The position numbers were made by a program, and so were the translations under genes. The notes beneath the pieces are model-generated. The model was not told where the DNA came from and ran no database searches. It worked only from the letters and a program-made list of their open reading frames with translations. Below, piece by piece: positions 33,281 to 41,819 of a stretch of DNA of 64,000 nucleotides. Numbering within the stretch: position 1 is the first letter of the stretch; every line of letters begins with the position of its first letter. The stretch spans positions 1 through 64,000 of the forward strand of contig NZ_JAAXPG010000033.1 of the NCBI RefSeq assembly GCF_012396365.1. The letters run 5' to 3'. Origin of the DNA: Nocardiopsis alborubida. Its GTDB lineage: Bacteria > Actinomycetota > Actinomycetes > Streptosporangiales > Streptosporangiaceae.

Positions 33281-34339
33281 CTAACGCGGGCCCGGCGGGA
33301 GGATCTCCCCGGACCCGCGCACGACGAGCGCGGCGGGCACCCGCTCCTCGCGGGGCGGGCCGTCGTCGCCCGCGATGCGCGCGAAGAGCCGACGCACCGC
33401 CAGGGCGCCGATCCGCATCACGTCCTGGGCGATCACGGTCACCCGGGGCGTGAGCAGGTCGGCCATGGGGAAGTCGTCGAAGCCCACCACCGCGACGCGC
33501 TCGTGCAGGCCGCGTTCCTGGAGGGCCTGGATGGCGCCGATGGTCACCAGGTTCTGGGCGGTGAACAGCGCCGTGGGCGGGTGCGCGGAGTCCAGCAGCG
33601 CGCCGGCCGCCCGCGCCGCTCCGGCGGAGCCGGTCAGACCGCACACCACATGCCCGGGGCGCTGGGGCAGGCCCCGCTCGGCCAGGGCCGTCCGGTAGCC
33701 GGTCAGGCGCTCGTCCGCGGTGCTGATGCCGCGTTCGTGGCCGAGGAAGGCGATCTCGGTGTGCCCGTGGTCGGCCAGGTGCAGCACCGCCTCGCGGGCT
33801 CCCTCGGTGTTGGCGGCCATGACCGCGTCGGCGTCCAGGCCGCGCGGCGGGCGGTCGGCGAAGACCACCGGGGTGCCGGTGCGGATCTCGTGGTGCAGGT
33901 AGCCGTGGTCGGGCGCGGCCGGGACCAGCAGGATCCCGTCCACCCGGTGCAGGGTGGCCGCCCGCACCAGCTCCAGTTCGCGCCGGGGGTCCTCGTCCAG
34001 GCTCCCGGCGAGGACCAGGGTGCCGTGCTCGCGGGCCGCGTTCTCCACCGCCCGGCTCAGCGTGGCGGAGAAGGGATTGGCCACGTTCTCCAGCAGCAGG
34101 GCGATCTGGCGGGTGGCGCCGTCGGTGCGGCGCAGGCTGGAGGCGGCCAGGTTCGGCCGGAAGTCCAGCTGCGTGACGGCCCGCATGACGCGGTCGCGCA
34201 GTTCCTCGGAGACGGTGGAGACGTCGTTGACCACGCGTGAGACCGTCTTGACGCTCACCCCGGACAGGGCCGCGACGTCGCGCATGGTGGCCCGGCGCAC
34301 CGGGTCCGCCGTGGCCCGCCGATCGCCGTTGTGGTTCAC
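33281..34339 (-). CDS. LacI-family transcriptional regulator
   Basis: 352 residues. The HTH is at about 18-40 (ATMRDVAALSGVSVKTVSRVVND), followed by the hinge and FRPNLAASSLRRTDGATRQIALL. The effector domain resembles periplasmic binding proteins: LVLAGSLDEDPRRELELVRA, FLGHERGISTADERLTGYRTAL and VVGFDDFPMADLLTPRVTV. Sugar-type ligand expected. No transport or sugar gene is next to it, so its regulon is elsewhere, possibly including the rhamnose genes or the TGGGAGCGCTCCCA site; neither link is shown by sequence. Confidence 0.88.
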   Translation of the reverse strand: MNHNGDRRATADPVRRATMRDVAALSGVSVKTVSRVVNDVSTVSEELRDRVMRAVTQLDFRPNLAASSLRRTDGATRQIALLLENVANPFSATLSRAVENAAREHGTLVLAGSLDEDPRRELELVRAATLHRVDGILLVPAAPDHGYLHHEIRTGTPVVFADRPPRGLDADAVMAANTEGAREAVLHLADHGHTEIAFLGHERGISTADERLTGYRTALAERGLPQRPGHVVCGLTGSAGAARAAGALLDSAHPPTALFTAQNLVTIGAIQALQERGLHERVAVVGFDDFPMADLLTPRVTVIAQDVMRIGALAVRRLFARIAGDDGPPREERVPAALVVRGSGEILPPGPR

Positions 34340-34712
34340 CGCTACTACCCCCTCGTCCCGATACCGTCCGCGGCGTCCCCGGCACGAGGAGGGGACGCCG
34401 CGCGGGGCGACCGCCCGGGGGCTCAGGGAGGTCCGGGCACGCGCGGTCCCATTGTGCCCCAGAGACCCCGGTGGGCGAGCGGGGAAAGCGACAGCCGCGT
34501 CCCCGGCCGCGGGGGGACGGTCGGCGGGGGCCGCGCGGGCGGAGAGCGCGCCCGGGTGGTGGACGCCACACGCGGAACACCCCGGTGGCGGGGGCTGTTG
34601 GACGCGTTGATGGACCCCGATGGCCGGAGCGGCACCCGGAGGGGGCCATCATGGAGAGACACGGGACCCTTGGGCCTGTAGTTGGCAAGACACCTGAAAC
34701 GAGGCTTGAGCA
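34340..34712. other. Intergenic region between the LacI gene and panD
   Basis: 373 bp with no supported gene. It holds the divergent promoters of the LacI regulator and panD. The last 100 bp contain GGGACCC-rich sequence and GTAGTTGGCAAGAC close to panD, but no convincing operator. Confidence 0.4.
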
Positions 34713-35117
34713 GTGCTGCGCACCCTCATCAACGGCAAGATCCACCGCGCCACGGTCACGCAGGCCGATCTGCACTACGTCGGGTCGGTCACGATCGACG
34801 CCGACCTGATGGACGCCGCCGACATCGTCGACGGCGAGCAGGTCCACATCGTCGACATCGACAACGGCGCCCGGCTGGTCACCTACGCGATCACCGGCGA
34901 ACGCGGTACGGGCGTCATCGGCATCAACGGCGCCGCCGCCCGGCTGGTCAGCCCCGGCGACCTGGTCATCATCATCTCCTACGCCCAGCTCACCGAGGCC
35001 GAGCGGGCCGAGCACGTCCAGCACATCGTGCACGTGGACCGCGACAACAGGATCATCTCCTTGGGTGAGGACCCGGCCGAGCCGGTGCCGGGAAGCACGC
35101 TGGTCTCCGGACGCTGA
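34713..35117 (+). CDS. panD: Aspartate 1-decarboxylase
   Basis: 134-residue pyruvoyl enzyme that converts L-aspartate to beta-alanine for pantothenate and CoA synthesis. The self-cleavage site Gly24-Ser25 is present (LHYVGSVTID); Ser25 becomes the pyruvoyl group. Other conserved residues are Lys9 (INGKIHRATVT), Tyr22, Arg54 region (NGARLVTYAI) and the ERGTGVIGINGAAARL loop. The length matches the family. It is a GTG start with only a weak ribosome-binding site. No other pantothenate gene is adjacent. Confidence 0.95.
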   Translation: MLRTLINGKIHRATVTQADLHYVGSVTIDADLMDAADIVDGEQVHIVDIDNGARLVTYAITGERGTGVIGINGAAARLVSPGDLVIIISYAQLTEAERAEHVQHIVHVDRDNRIISLGEDPAEPVPGSTLVSGR

Positions 35118-35439
35118 ACCCGGTTCGCTGAATCCGCCTCTCCGAACCCGGGTCCGCCCGGCCCCGGCCGCCGGACCCCCGCGGTGCCCGCGTCGACGCC
35201 CCCGCGTCGCCGCGGGCACCGTCGTCGTACGGGGACCGGTGGCCTCGCAGGCGGGACGCGTTCCCGCGGTGCCGGGGCGCCGTCCCCGGAGCGCCGGTGC
35301 GGCGCTTGCGCGGCGCACGGACCCGCTCCCGCGCAGCCGAAACCTCCGGAGCGGGAGTCCGAATCCCGTGTTCGGCAAGGGTCGCAGGTCACCGGTGGCG
35401 TGGCCGGTTCCGGCCTGATCACCCGTCCCCGTGCCGGGT
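35118..35439. other. Intergenic region after panD
   Basis: 322 bp of very GC-rich DNA with no supported gene. A partial repeat of AACCCGGxTC occurs at 35117-35128 and 35145-35156. No clear terminator hairpin was found. Confidence 0.4.
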
Positions 35440-35697
35440 ATGTCCACCATCGGCATGGACAGGACTGGGGAGCAGGAACAGCGCCGGATCGCCGAACACA
35501 TCGAGTGGCAGAAGCAGGGTGCGTGGGTGGTCCTGTGGGGTCCCTACACCCGCTGTTTCTGGGCGTTCGCGTGCTGGCCGGTGGTCCCCGCGGGCGGCGT
35601 CGTCATCAGCGCGCGCGACCCGCACGCCCTGTACTCGGAGATGCGCTACGTCGAGCGCGAGCACGACTTCCTGCGGTGGCGCTACGGACGCGGCTGA
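35440..35697 (+). CDS. Small conserved-looking protein of unknown function
   Basis: About 85 residues (start uncertain: ATG 35440 or ATG 35455; a GTG at 35431 is also in frame). The middle is hydrophobic and Trp-rich (GAWVVLWGPYTRCFWAFACW), then GVVISARDPHALYSEMRYVE and a basic end. It could be a membrane-associated peptide or a small globular domain. Codon usage is typical of the genome. No function recognised. Confidence 0.55.
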   Translation: MSTIGMDRTGEQEQRRIAEHIEWQKQGAWVVLWGPYTRCFWAFACWPVVPAGGVVISARDPHALYSEMRYVEREHDFLRWRYGRG

Positions 35698-35792
35698 GCG
35701 ACGTCCGTAAGGGTGGCTATTACGACATGGCGGACATAACACGCTTCTGACTAGGATTCCTCCGTTGATAGGACCAAACAGAGGACGGACGC

Positions 35793-37091
35793 GTGTCGAG
35801 ACACACCGCTCAGCCAGGGAACGCCCTCACCGAGCCGGAACGGGCCCGGATCCAGCGGCGCACCGTCCTGGTCCTCATGCTCGCCCAGGTGGTAGGGGGC
35901 GTGGGCATGGGCGCGATGATCGCGGTGGGCGCGCTCATCGCCCTCGAACTCACCGGCTCCGACACCTGGTCCGGTATGGCCACCACCATGATCACCCTGG
36001 GCGCCGCCGTGTTCGCCCTGCCCCTGGCCTCGCTGGCCGCCCGGCGCGGCCGCCGCCCCGGCCTCGCGCTGGGCTGGGTGCTCGGCGCGCTCGGCGGCAC
36101 CGTCGTCATCGCCGCCACGGTGCTGGAGGCGTTCGCGCTGTTCCTCGCCGGCATGGTCCTGGTCGGCGCCGGCACCGCCACCAACCTCCAGGCGCGCCAC
36201 GCCGCCGCCGACCTGGCCTCCGAACGCAGCCGGGGCCGGGACCTGTCGATCGTGGTCTGGGCGACCACCGTCGGCTCGGTGGTGGGCCCCAACCTCACCG
36301 GCCCCGGCGCGCGCGTGGCCGCCCTGTTCGGACTGCCCGACCTGCTGGGCCCGGTGCTGTTCACCACCACCGGGTTCGTCCTGGGCGGACTGCTGATCCT
36401 TGCCCTGCTGCGCCCGGACCCGCTGCGCGCGGCCACCGCGGACCGGCCCTCCGGAGCGGCCCCCTCCGGTGCACGGCTGTCCGTGGCCGGGGCGCTGCGG
36501 GTGATCGCGGCCAGCCCGGGGGCGCTGCTCGCGGTGGTCGGCATCGTGGCCAGCCACACGGTGATGGTCGCGGTCATGACCATGACTCCGGTGCACATGT
36601 CCCACCACGGCGCGGCGCTGACCGTGATCGGCCTGACCATCTCCCTGCACATCGCCGGTATGTACGCCCTGTCCCCGGTGGTGGGGTGGCTCACCGACCG
36701 GTTCGGCCGGGTGCCCGTGCTGCTGGCCGGACAGGGAGTCCTGGTCGCCTCCGCGGTGGTGGCGGGCACGGCCGGGCACGACGAGGCCAGGGTGACGGTC
36801 GGACTGGTGCTGCTGGGGCTGGGGTGGTCGTTCGGACTGGTGTCCGGGACGGCCCTGCTGGCGGAGTCCCTGGCGGCGGATGTGCGCCCCCGCGTGCAGG
36901 GCGTGAGCGACCTGGTGATGAACCTGGGCGGCGCGGCGGCGGGCGCCCTGTCGGGTGTGGTGCTGGCCCAGGCGGGCTTCGGCGGACTCAACCTGTTCGC
37001 GGCCGTGTTCACCGTGCCGGTGTTCGTGCTCGCCCTGCGCGCCCGGCTGGCCCGGGGGGACCGGCGGGAGCGGGCCGCGGGAGTGCGTTGA
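35793..37091 (+). CDS. MFS transporter
   Basis: 432 residues with 12 predicted membrane helices. The cytoplasmic loop LAARRGRRPGLALGWVLGAL after helix 2 and its counterpart LTDRFGRVPVLLAGQGVLVA between helices 8 and 9 are the classic MFS A-motif pair. The second half ends in PRVQGVSDLVMNLGGAAAGA, typical of drug- or sugar-efflux members. GTG start with AGAGGACGG upstream. A strong hairpin follows at 37139-37174. Substrate unknown. Confidence 0.85.
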   Translation: MSRHTAQPGNALTEPERARIQRRTVLVLMLAQVVGGVGMGAMIAVGALIALELTGSDTWSGMATTMITLGAAVFALPLASLAARRGRRPGLALGWVLGALGGTVVIAATVLEAFALFLAGMVLVGAGTATNLQARHAAADLASERSRGRDLSIVVWATTVGSVVGPNLTGPGARVAALFGLPDLLGPVLFTTTGFVLGGLLILALLRPDPLRAATADRPSGAAPSGARLSVAGALRVIAASPGALLAVVGIVASHTVMVAVMTMTPVHMSHHGAALTVIGLTISLHIAGMYALSPVVGWLTDRFGRVPVLLAGQGVLVASAVVAGTAGHDEARVTVGLVLLGLGWSFGLVSGTALLAESLAADVRPRVQGVSDLVMNLGGAAAGALSGVVLAQAGFGGLNLFAAVFTVPVFVLALRARLARGDRRERAAGVR

Positions 37092-37138
37092 CCGCCGACC
37101 GGCCCGTCGCCGGGGCGTGGGTCCCCGGGAACGGGAAC

Positions 37139-37174
37139 CCGGGCCGTCCGGGCTGTCCGGTCCGGACGGCCCGG
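37139..37174 (+). terminator. Hairpin terminator after the MFS gene
   Basis: CCGGGCCGTCCG (37139-37150) pairs perfectly with CGGACGGCCCGG (37163-37174), 12-nt loop, 48 bp after the stop. Confidence 0.7.
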
Positions 37175-37369
37175 TGACCGCGCCCTGTGCGCCCCCTGCC
37201 TTGTGCCCTTTTGCGCCGCGCCCCTCTCCCGTGTCATTTGCCCGGGCCTTTACCGAAAACGCCCCGTGATCTCCACGCCCAGGCCCGTCCTCGCGGTTAC
37301 CGTGCAGGCGTGAAGCGCCCAACGGCGGTTTCCGGTGGGCGGACCGCGCTGACATGAGGGGTGTTCTCA

Positions 37370-38497
37370 GTGTCCGATCGGGAGTCCGAGGGTGTGCCGC
37401 AGGAGCAGTCGGGACAGCGCCCGGACCCGGTGAACCACCGTCCGCCGGAGGAGTGGCGTCCCGGTGACCCCGGTGATCCGATCGAGGGCGGGCCGCAGCC
37501 GCCGGGGGAGCCGCCGCACCGCTTCCCCCACCAGGAGACGCGCCCCGGGGAAGGCCGGCTCCCGCACGGCCGCCACGAGAGCCCTCCCTCCACGGGAGCA
37601 CACGCCTACGGGGAGCCCCCGGCCGGGGGACGCGCCCCCGGAGACGTCCCCCCGGGCGGACACCCGACGGGCGCGCCCCCCGAACCGGTGACCGGTGAGC
37701 TCTCCGAGGGTCCCAGCGGCCCCGGCCAGGCCGGATACGAGCACGCGGGATACGCCCCCGGGTACGGGGAGTCGGACGGGCCCACGACCGGCGCGGGCGG
37801 TCAGCCGCCCGGCGGGCCGCCGGACGGCTTCAGCTCCGGCCAGGGTCCGGGCTACGCCGCGGCGGGCGGTTACCCCTCGGGCCAGGGGCCGGGGTACGCG
37901 CCGGGGCAGGCCGGCGGTTACGGACAGGCCTACGGTTACGGGCCGGAGCCCGGAGCGGGCCAGGCCTACCCGCCCCAGGGCGGTTACGGGCCTCGGGAGA
38001 CCAGACCCACCCCGTGGGGCAAGATCATCGGCCTCAGCTGCGGCGCTCTCCTGCTGCTGATGTTCGTCATCGCCGGGTGCACGACCGTCGCCCTGTTCGC
38101 GGCGGCCCACAGGCAGACCCCGGTGGAGGAGACCGAGTCCCGGCAGGAGGGCGGCGAGGCGGCCGGGCCCCGGGTCGAGCTCACCGCCGCCCCCACCGGC
38201 TTCGACCCCGGGCCGCTCTACACCGAGGGCGAGTACACGAGCGTGGACGTGTCGGTGACGAACACCGGCCAGGAGGACATCGAGGTCAACCCGCTCTACT
38301 TCCGGGTCGTGGACGCCCGGGGCGACCAGCACAGCACCTCCGAGGCCGTCGGCATGGACGCCGACGAGATCGGTGCGCGCACGCTCGCCCCGGGGCAGAG
38401 CGTCTCCGGGGTGATCACGGTGGAGGGGGACGTGGAGCCCGAGACCGTGGTCTTCTCCCCCTTCTTCGGCGAACCGGTGGAGGTGCCGGTCAGCTGA
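37370..38497 (+). CDS. Membrane-anchored DUF4352 protein with Gly/Pro/Tyr-rich N-terminus
   Basis: 375 residues from the GTG at 37370 (AGGGG 8 bp upstream; GTG 37361 is too close to it). Residues 1-210 are low complexity, rich in Gly, Pro, Tyr and Gln (repeats such as GQGPGYAPGQAGGYG). One membrane helix follows (GLSCGALLLLMFVIAGCTTVALF, about 224-246). The extracellular part (about 270-375) looks like a DUF4352 immunoglobulin-like fold: YTEGEYTSVDVSVTNTGQED and LAPGQSVSGVITVEGDVEPE. Such proteins are common surface or secreted proteins in actinobacteria; function unknown. Confidence 0.75.
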   Translation: MSDRESEGVPQEQSGQRPDPVNHRPPEEWRPGDPGDPIEGGPQPPGEPPHRFPHQETRPGEGRLPHGRHESPPSTGAHAYGEPPAGGRAPGDVPPGGHPTGAPPEPVTGELSEGPSGPGQAGYEHAGYAPGYGESDGPTTGAGGQPPGGPPDGFSSGQGPGYAAAGGYPSGQGPGYAPGQAGGYGQAYGYGPEPGAGQAYPPQGGYGPRETRPTPWGKIIGLSCGALLLLMFVIAGCTTVALFAAAHRQTPVEETESRQEGGEAAGPRVELTAAPTGFDPGPLYTEGEYTSVDVSVTNTGQEDIEVNPLYFRVVDARGDQHSTSEAVGMDADEIGARTLAPGQSVSGVITVEGDVEPETVVFSPFFGEPVEVPVS

Positions 38498-38530
38498 CCG
38501 GCGGCGCCGCGGAAAGGACCGGGAGACGGC

Positions 38531-39391
38531 TCAGGGGGCCAGCGCCGGGTCGCGCAGCCACTCCGACAGGTCCTGCTGGCGCTCGCCGTCGCACTTGAGC
38601 GGGCACGTGGTGCAGTATCCGTGCTCCGGGTCGCCCTTGTAGTCGAAGCAGCAGGTGCCCCGCACCGCCCAGGTCCCGCGCGGGTGGTCGGGAGCGAAGG
38701 GGAACAGGCGCGGACGCCTGCGGGTCACCGCGCCCGCCGCGACCACCGCGTCGCCCAGGCGGGTGGCCAGCTCCCAGGCCTGCTCGGGGTCGCGGCCCAG
38801 GTAGCGGGCCGGGTTGAGCATGTAGAAGTGCAGGGTGTCGAGCACCCAGCCCCACAGGGTGCGCTTGCCCGAGCGCGTGTGCCCGTGCAGGGCGTCGATG
38901 ATCGGCTCGAACGTGGCGAACAGGGCCTCGGCCGCCATCCGCAGCTGGGCGTCCTCGTCCTCGGCGACCACGGTGCCGGGGTGGCCGACGGCGGGGTCGT
39001 CCGGAAGGACGGCCGTCCGGGTGCCGACCGAGGCGGGTGTGCCGAAGCGCGCCAGGCCGGAGTCCCAGGGCAGGTAGAGGGTGTCCGGGCTCAGCAGCGG
39101 GGCGCGACCGGTCAGGTACAGCGAGGCCGAGACCAGGAAGATGGGCTCGCGCAGGGTCACCCGCAGGAAGTTGGTGGCGGCGGGGAGGCGGTGGCCGGGG
39201 CCGTGCTCGCTGCGGAGCCGGTCGTACAGGACCGGCAGCCAGCCGTCCGCGGCCATGGCGCCCGCCTGGTGCCAGTGCACGCGGCCGCGGGGAAGGGTGG
39301 AGAGCTCCTCGAAGGAGAGCAGGTCGGGCAGGGGCGCGAACTTCAGCGGCGCACAGGCGTCGCGCAACGCGTCGAGCGGATCTGGAGCCAC
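38531..39391 (-). CDS. fhuF: FhuF-like siderophore ferric reductase
   Basis: About 286 residues; 2Fe-2S protein that releases iron from imported ferric siderophores. The C-terminal cluster motif CCFDYKGDPEHGYCTTCPLK has the family pattern C-C-x10-C-x2-C. The N-terminal domain has YLTGRAPLLSPDTLYLP and PARYLGRDPEQAWELATRL. The GTG at 39391 is preferred because AAGGGCAGG is about 10 bp upstream; GTG 39415 has no such site. A 19-bp IdeR-type iron box lies upstream at 39481-39499, so iron repression is expected. No siderophore uptake genes adjoin. Confidence 0.85.
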   Translation of the reverse strand: MAPDPLDALRDACAPLKFAPLPDLLSFEELSTLPRGRVHWHQAGAMAADGWLPVLYDRLRSEHGPGHRLPAATNFLRVTLREPIFLVSASLYLTGRAPLLSPDTLYLPWDSGLARFGTPASVGTRTAVLPDDPAVGHPGTVVAEDEDAQLRMAAEALFATFEPIIDALHGHTRSGKRTLWGWVLDTLHFYMLNPARYLGRDPEQAWELATRLGDAVVAAGAVTRRRPRLFPFAPDHPRGTWAVRGTCCFDYKGDPEHGYCTTCPLKCDGERQQDLSEWLRDPALAP

Positions 39392-39480
39392 CGCGTAACC
39401 TGCCCTTCGTCGCACGATGCCGTCATGTCCGGGGTCGTGTGGGTGCAGTGACCTTCGGGGAACGAGTGCATCTGCGCCTC

Positions 39481-39499
39481 TTAAGTGAGGCTACCCTAA
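39481..39499 (-). promoter_or_regulatory. IdeR/DmdR iron box of fhuF
   Basis: TTAAGTGAGGCTACCCTAA matches the actinobacterial iron-box consensus TTAGGTTAGGCTAACCTAA at 15 of 19 positions. It sits 66-90 bp upstream of the possible fhuF starts, where an iron-loaded repressor would block transcription. Confidence 0.75.
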
Positions 39500-39737
39500 C
39501 GAACGCGTGCGCCGCAATGATCACCGGATTATCCCCTAACCGCCACGCGGGCAGAAGATGCAGGTACGGGCGTTTTTCTCCGGGGGGAGCGGCGGGCGTG
39601 GCGTGCGTCACCGGCGCCGTTTCCGCTGCGTGTGCGGTGTGACGCAAGTGTCGGAAGGGATGGCAGAGAGAGACTCCTGCGTCCCTCCAGCCTCACACGG
39701 GGGCGGTGTCGGACAGGGGCGCGTGGTCCGCGGGCGT

Positions 39738-39770
39738 CCGGGCGGCTCCGCCTCCGTGGGAGCCGCCCGG
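39738..39770 (-). terminator. Hairpin terminator of the ABC exporter operon
   Basis: CCGGGCGGCTCC (39738-39749) pairs perfectly with GGAGCCGCCCGG (39759-39770), 9-nt loop, about 85 bp past the stop of the ABC permease gene. Between it and the iron box (39500-39737) no gene is supported. Confidence 0.65.
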
Positions 39771-39854
39771 GCCTTGGGCATCGGGCCGTCGGGGCGTGGT
39801 CAGCGAGCCCGGGTCGGTGCGTCCGGGGCAGGGGACGGAACCAGCACGTCCGGT

Positions 39855-40730
39855 TCAGCGGCTGAGCCGCCGGAAGCGGCGCAGGGCCAGCGGGGTGACC
39901 AGGACCATGACGGCCAGCGGCAGGGCCACGGCCATGAGCAGCGCGTTCTCCGCGGGCCAGGCGTCCGAGGGCAGGGACGGGTTGCCGAACAGGTCGCGTG
40001 TGGCGGTGACCACCGCCGACAGCGGGTTCCACTCGGCGACGGGCGCCAGCCAGGAGGGCATGGCCTCGGACGGCACGAAGCTCGTCGAGAGCATGCTGAG
40101 CGGGAACGTCAGCGGGTAGACGACCATGCTCACGGAGTCGGCCGTGGGCAGCACCAGACCCAACAGCACCCCGAGCCACACCAGGGCCAGCCGGAAGAAC
40201 AGCAGCACGCCGACGGCGGCCAGGGCTCCGAGGACCCCGTCCTCGGCGCGCCAGCCCATCGCGAACCCGACCAGGAGCAGCAGGGCCACCTCCAGGCAGG
40301 CGCGCGCCATGTCCGCCAGGGCGCGGGCGCCGAGCAGGGCCGCGGGGGACATGGGCATGGACCGGAAGCGGCTCATCACGTCGCGGGCGGTGTCGCGGGA
40401 GATCCCGGAGGCGGTGCCGCCGACGCCGTAGAGCATGACCATCGCCAGCATCGCCGGGACCAGGAACTCGCGGTAGTTCTCCGTTCCAGGGGGCGCCATC
40501 ACGTCGCCGAACACGTAGCCGAACAGGAGCACCATCATCACCGGCATGGTGATCGCGATGACCGGTTCGAAGGGGTCGCGGACCATGTGCCGGAAGTTGC
40601 GGCGGGTCAGCACCAGGGTGTCGGCGCCGGTCTTGCGCAGGCGCTGGGCCCGGGTGAGCTGGCGGGGCGGCAGGCTCCCCCGGGTCAGCGGGCGCGGACC
40701 GGCGGAGGGGGCGGCGGCTGCGGTGGTCAT
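39855..40730 (-). CDS. ABC-2 type exporter permease (DrrB-like)
   Basis: 291 residues, six membrane helices of the ABC-2 family. It begins with a cytoplasmic tail and ADTLVLTRRNFRHMVRDPFE, then helices including VIAITMPVMMVLLFGYVFGD. The signature GISRDTARDVMSRFRSMPMS lies near residue 118. It works with the ATPase encoded just upstream, with which it overlaps by 4 bp, to export a lipophilic drug or natural product. Hairpin at 39738-39770 ends the transcript. Confidence 0.88.
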   Translation of the reverse strand: MTTAAAAPSAGPRPLTRGSLPPRQLTRAQRLRKTGADTLVLTRRNFRHMVRDPFEPVIAITMPVMMVLLFGYVFGDVMAPPGTENYREFLVPAMLAMVMLYGVGGTASGISRDTARDVMSRFRSMPMSPAALLGARALADMARACLEVALLLLVGFAMGWRAEDGVLGALAAVGVLLFFRLALVWLGVLLGLVLPTADSVSMVVYPLTFPLSMLSTSFVPSEAMPSWLAPVAEWNPLSAVVTATRDLFGNPSLPSDAWPAENALLMAVALPLAVMVLVTPLALRRFRRLSR

Positions 40731-41719
40731 CGGGACACCTCCTGAGGGGCGCGGTGGGCGCCTTCGTGGTCGGTGGCGGTCGTTCCGGTCAGGCCGAGGA
40801 AGACCTCGTCCAGGCTCGGGCGGCGGACGCCGATGTCCTCCACCCGCAGTCCGGAGCCGTCCAGGGCGCGCACGGCCCGGGTCAGCGCGTCCATGCGGTC
40901 CTCGGCCGGAACGCTGACGCGCTGCTCGTCGCGGTGCACGCTGGCCCGGGCGGACACGGCCTCGCCCAGGATCCGTGCGGTGGCGTCCAGTTCGGCGGGG
41001 TCGCGCACGACCACGTCGAGGCGGTCGCCGCCCACCTGCGACTTGAGGGAGTCGGGGGTGCCCTCGGCGATGACGCGGCCGTGGTCGATGACGGCGACGG
41101 CGTCGGCGAGCTGGTCGGCCTCCTCCAGGTACTGCGTGGTGAGCAGCACGGTCGTCCCGGAGGCGGTCAGGGCGCGCACCGACTCCCAGACCTGGAGGCG
41201 GCTGCGGGGGTCCAGCCCGGTGGTGGGCTCGTCCAGGAACAGGACGCTGGGCTCCTGGATGAGGCTGACGGCCAGGTCCAGGCGGCGGCGCATCCCCCCG
41301 GAGTAGCCGTCGGCGCGGCGGTCGGCGGCCTCGACGAGGTCGAAGCGCTCCAGCAGGGCACGGGCGCGCTCGTCGGCGCCCCGGGGGGAGAGGCCGTACA
41401 GGCGGCCGAACATGACGAGGTTCTCGCGGCCGGTGAGGAGTTCGTCGACCGAGGCGTACTGGCCGGTCAGGCCGATCGCGGCGCGCACGCGGTCGGCCTG
41501 GGTGAACACGTCGTACCCGGCGACGCTGGCGTGTCCGGAGTCGGGGCGCAGCAGGGTGGCCAGGACGCGGACGGCGGTGGTCTTACCGGCGCCGTTGGGG
41601 CCGAGCAGGCCGAAGACGGTCCCGGTTCCGACGGTGAGGTCGAGGCCGGCCAGGGCGCGGGTGGCGCCGTAATCCTTGCGCAACCCCTCGGCGCTGATGG
41701 CCGGGGTCATATGGGACAT
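40727..41719 (-). CDS. ABC exporter ATP-binding protein (DrrA-like)
   Basis: 330 residues. Walker A GLLGPNGAGKTTAVR (about 39-53), signature YSGGMRRRLDLA (about 138-149), Walker B VLFLDEPTTGLDPRSR and H-loop TTQYLEEADQLAD are all intact. The C-terminal region (ARASVHRDEQRVSVPAEDRM) is the DrrA-type extension. The ATG at 41719 has GGAG 9 bp upstream; an ATG at 41734 lacks a site and overlaps a palindrome. It forms a two-gene operon with the permease, divergent from a TetR gene that probably represses it. Confidence 0.88.
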   Translation of the reverse strand: MSHMTPAISAEGLRKDYGATRALAGLDLTVGTGTVFGLLGPNGAGKTTAVRVLATLLRPDSGHASVAGYDVFTQADRVRAAIGLTGQYASVDELLTGRENLVMFGRLYGLSPRGADERARALLERFDLVEAADRRADGYSGGMRRRLDLAVSLIQEPSVLFLDEPTTGLDPRSRLQVWESVRALTASGTTVLLTTQYLEEADQLADAVAVIDHGRVIAEGTPDSLKSQVGGDRLDVVVRDPAELDATARILGEAVSARASVHRDEQRVSVPAEDRMDALTRAVRALDGSGLRVEDIGVRRPSLDEVFLGLTGTTATDHEGAHRAPQEVSR

Positions 41720-41731
41720 GTCAGTGTGCTC

Positions 41732-41774
41732 CATAAACTGTTTATGGCGTACATGTATTGGTGTAAGTAATACA
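41732..41774. promoter_or_regulatory. Two operator-like palindromes between exporter and TetR gene
   Basis: CATAAA-CTG-TTTATG (41732-41746) is a perfect 15-bp palindrome. TGTATT-N9-AATACA (41754-41774) is a second perfect inverted repeat. Both are AT-rich against a GC-rich background and lie in the 100-bp divergent promoter region. They are the expected binding sites of the TetR protein on the exporter promoter and its own. Confidence 0.6.
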
Positions 41775-41819
41775 CAGATCTAGGATGGTGTCAACGACGC
41801 AGTCGACGACGGGTGGGGT

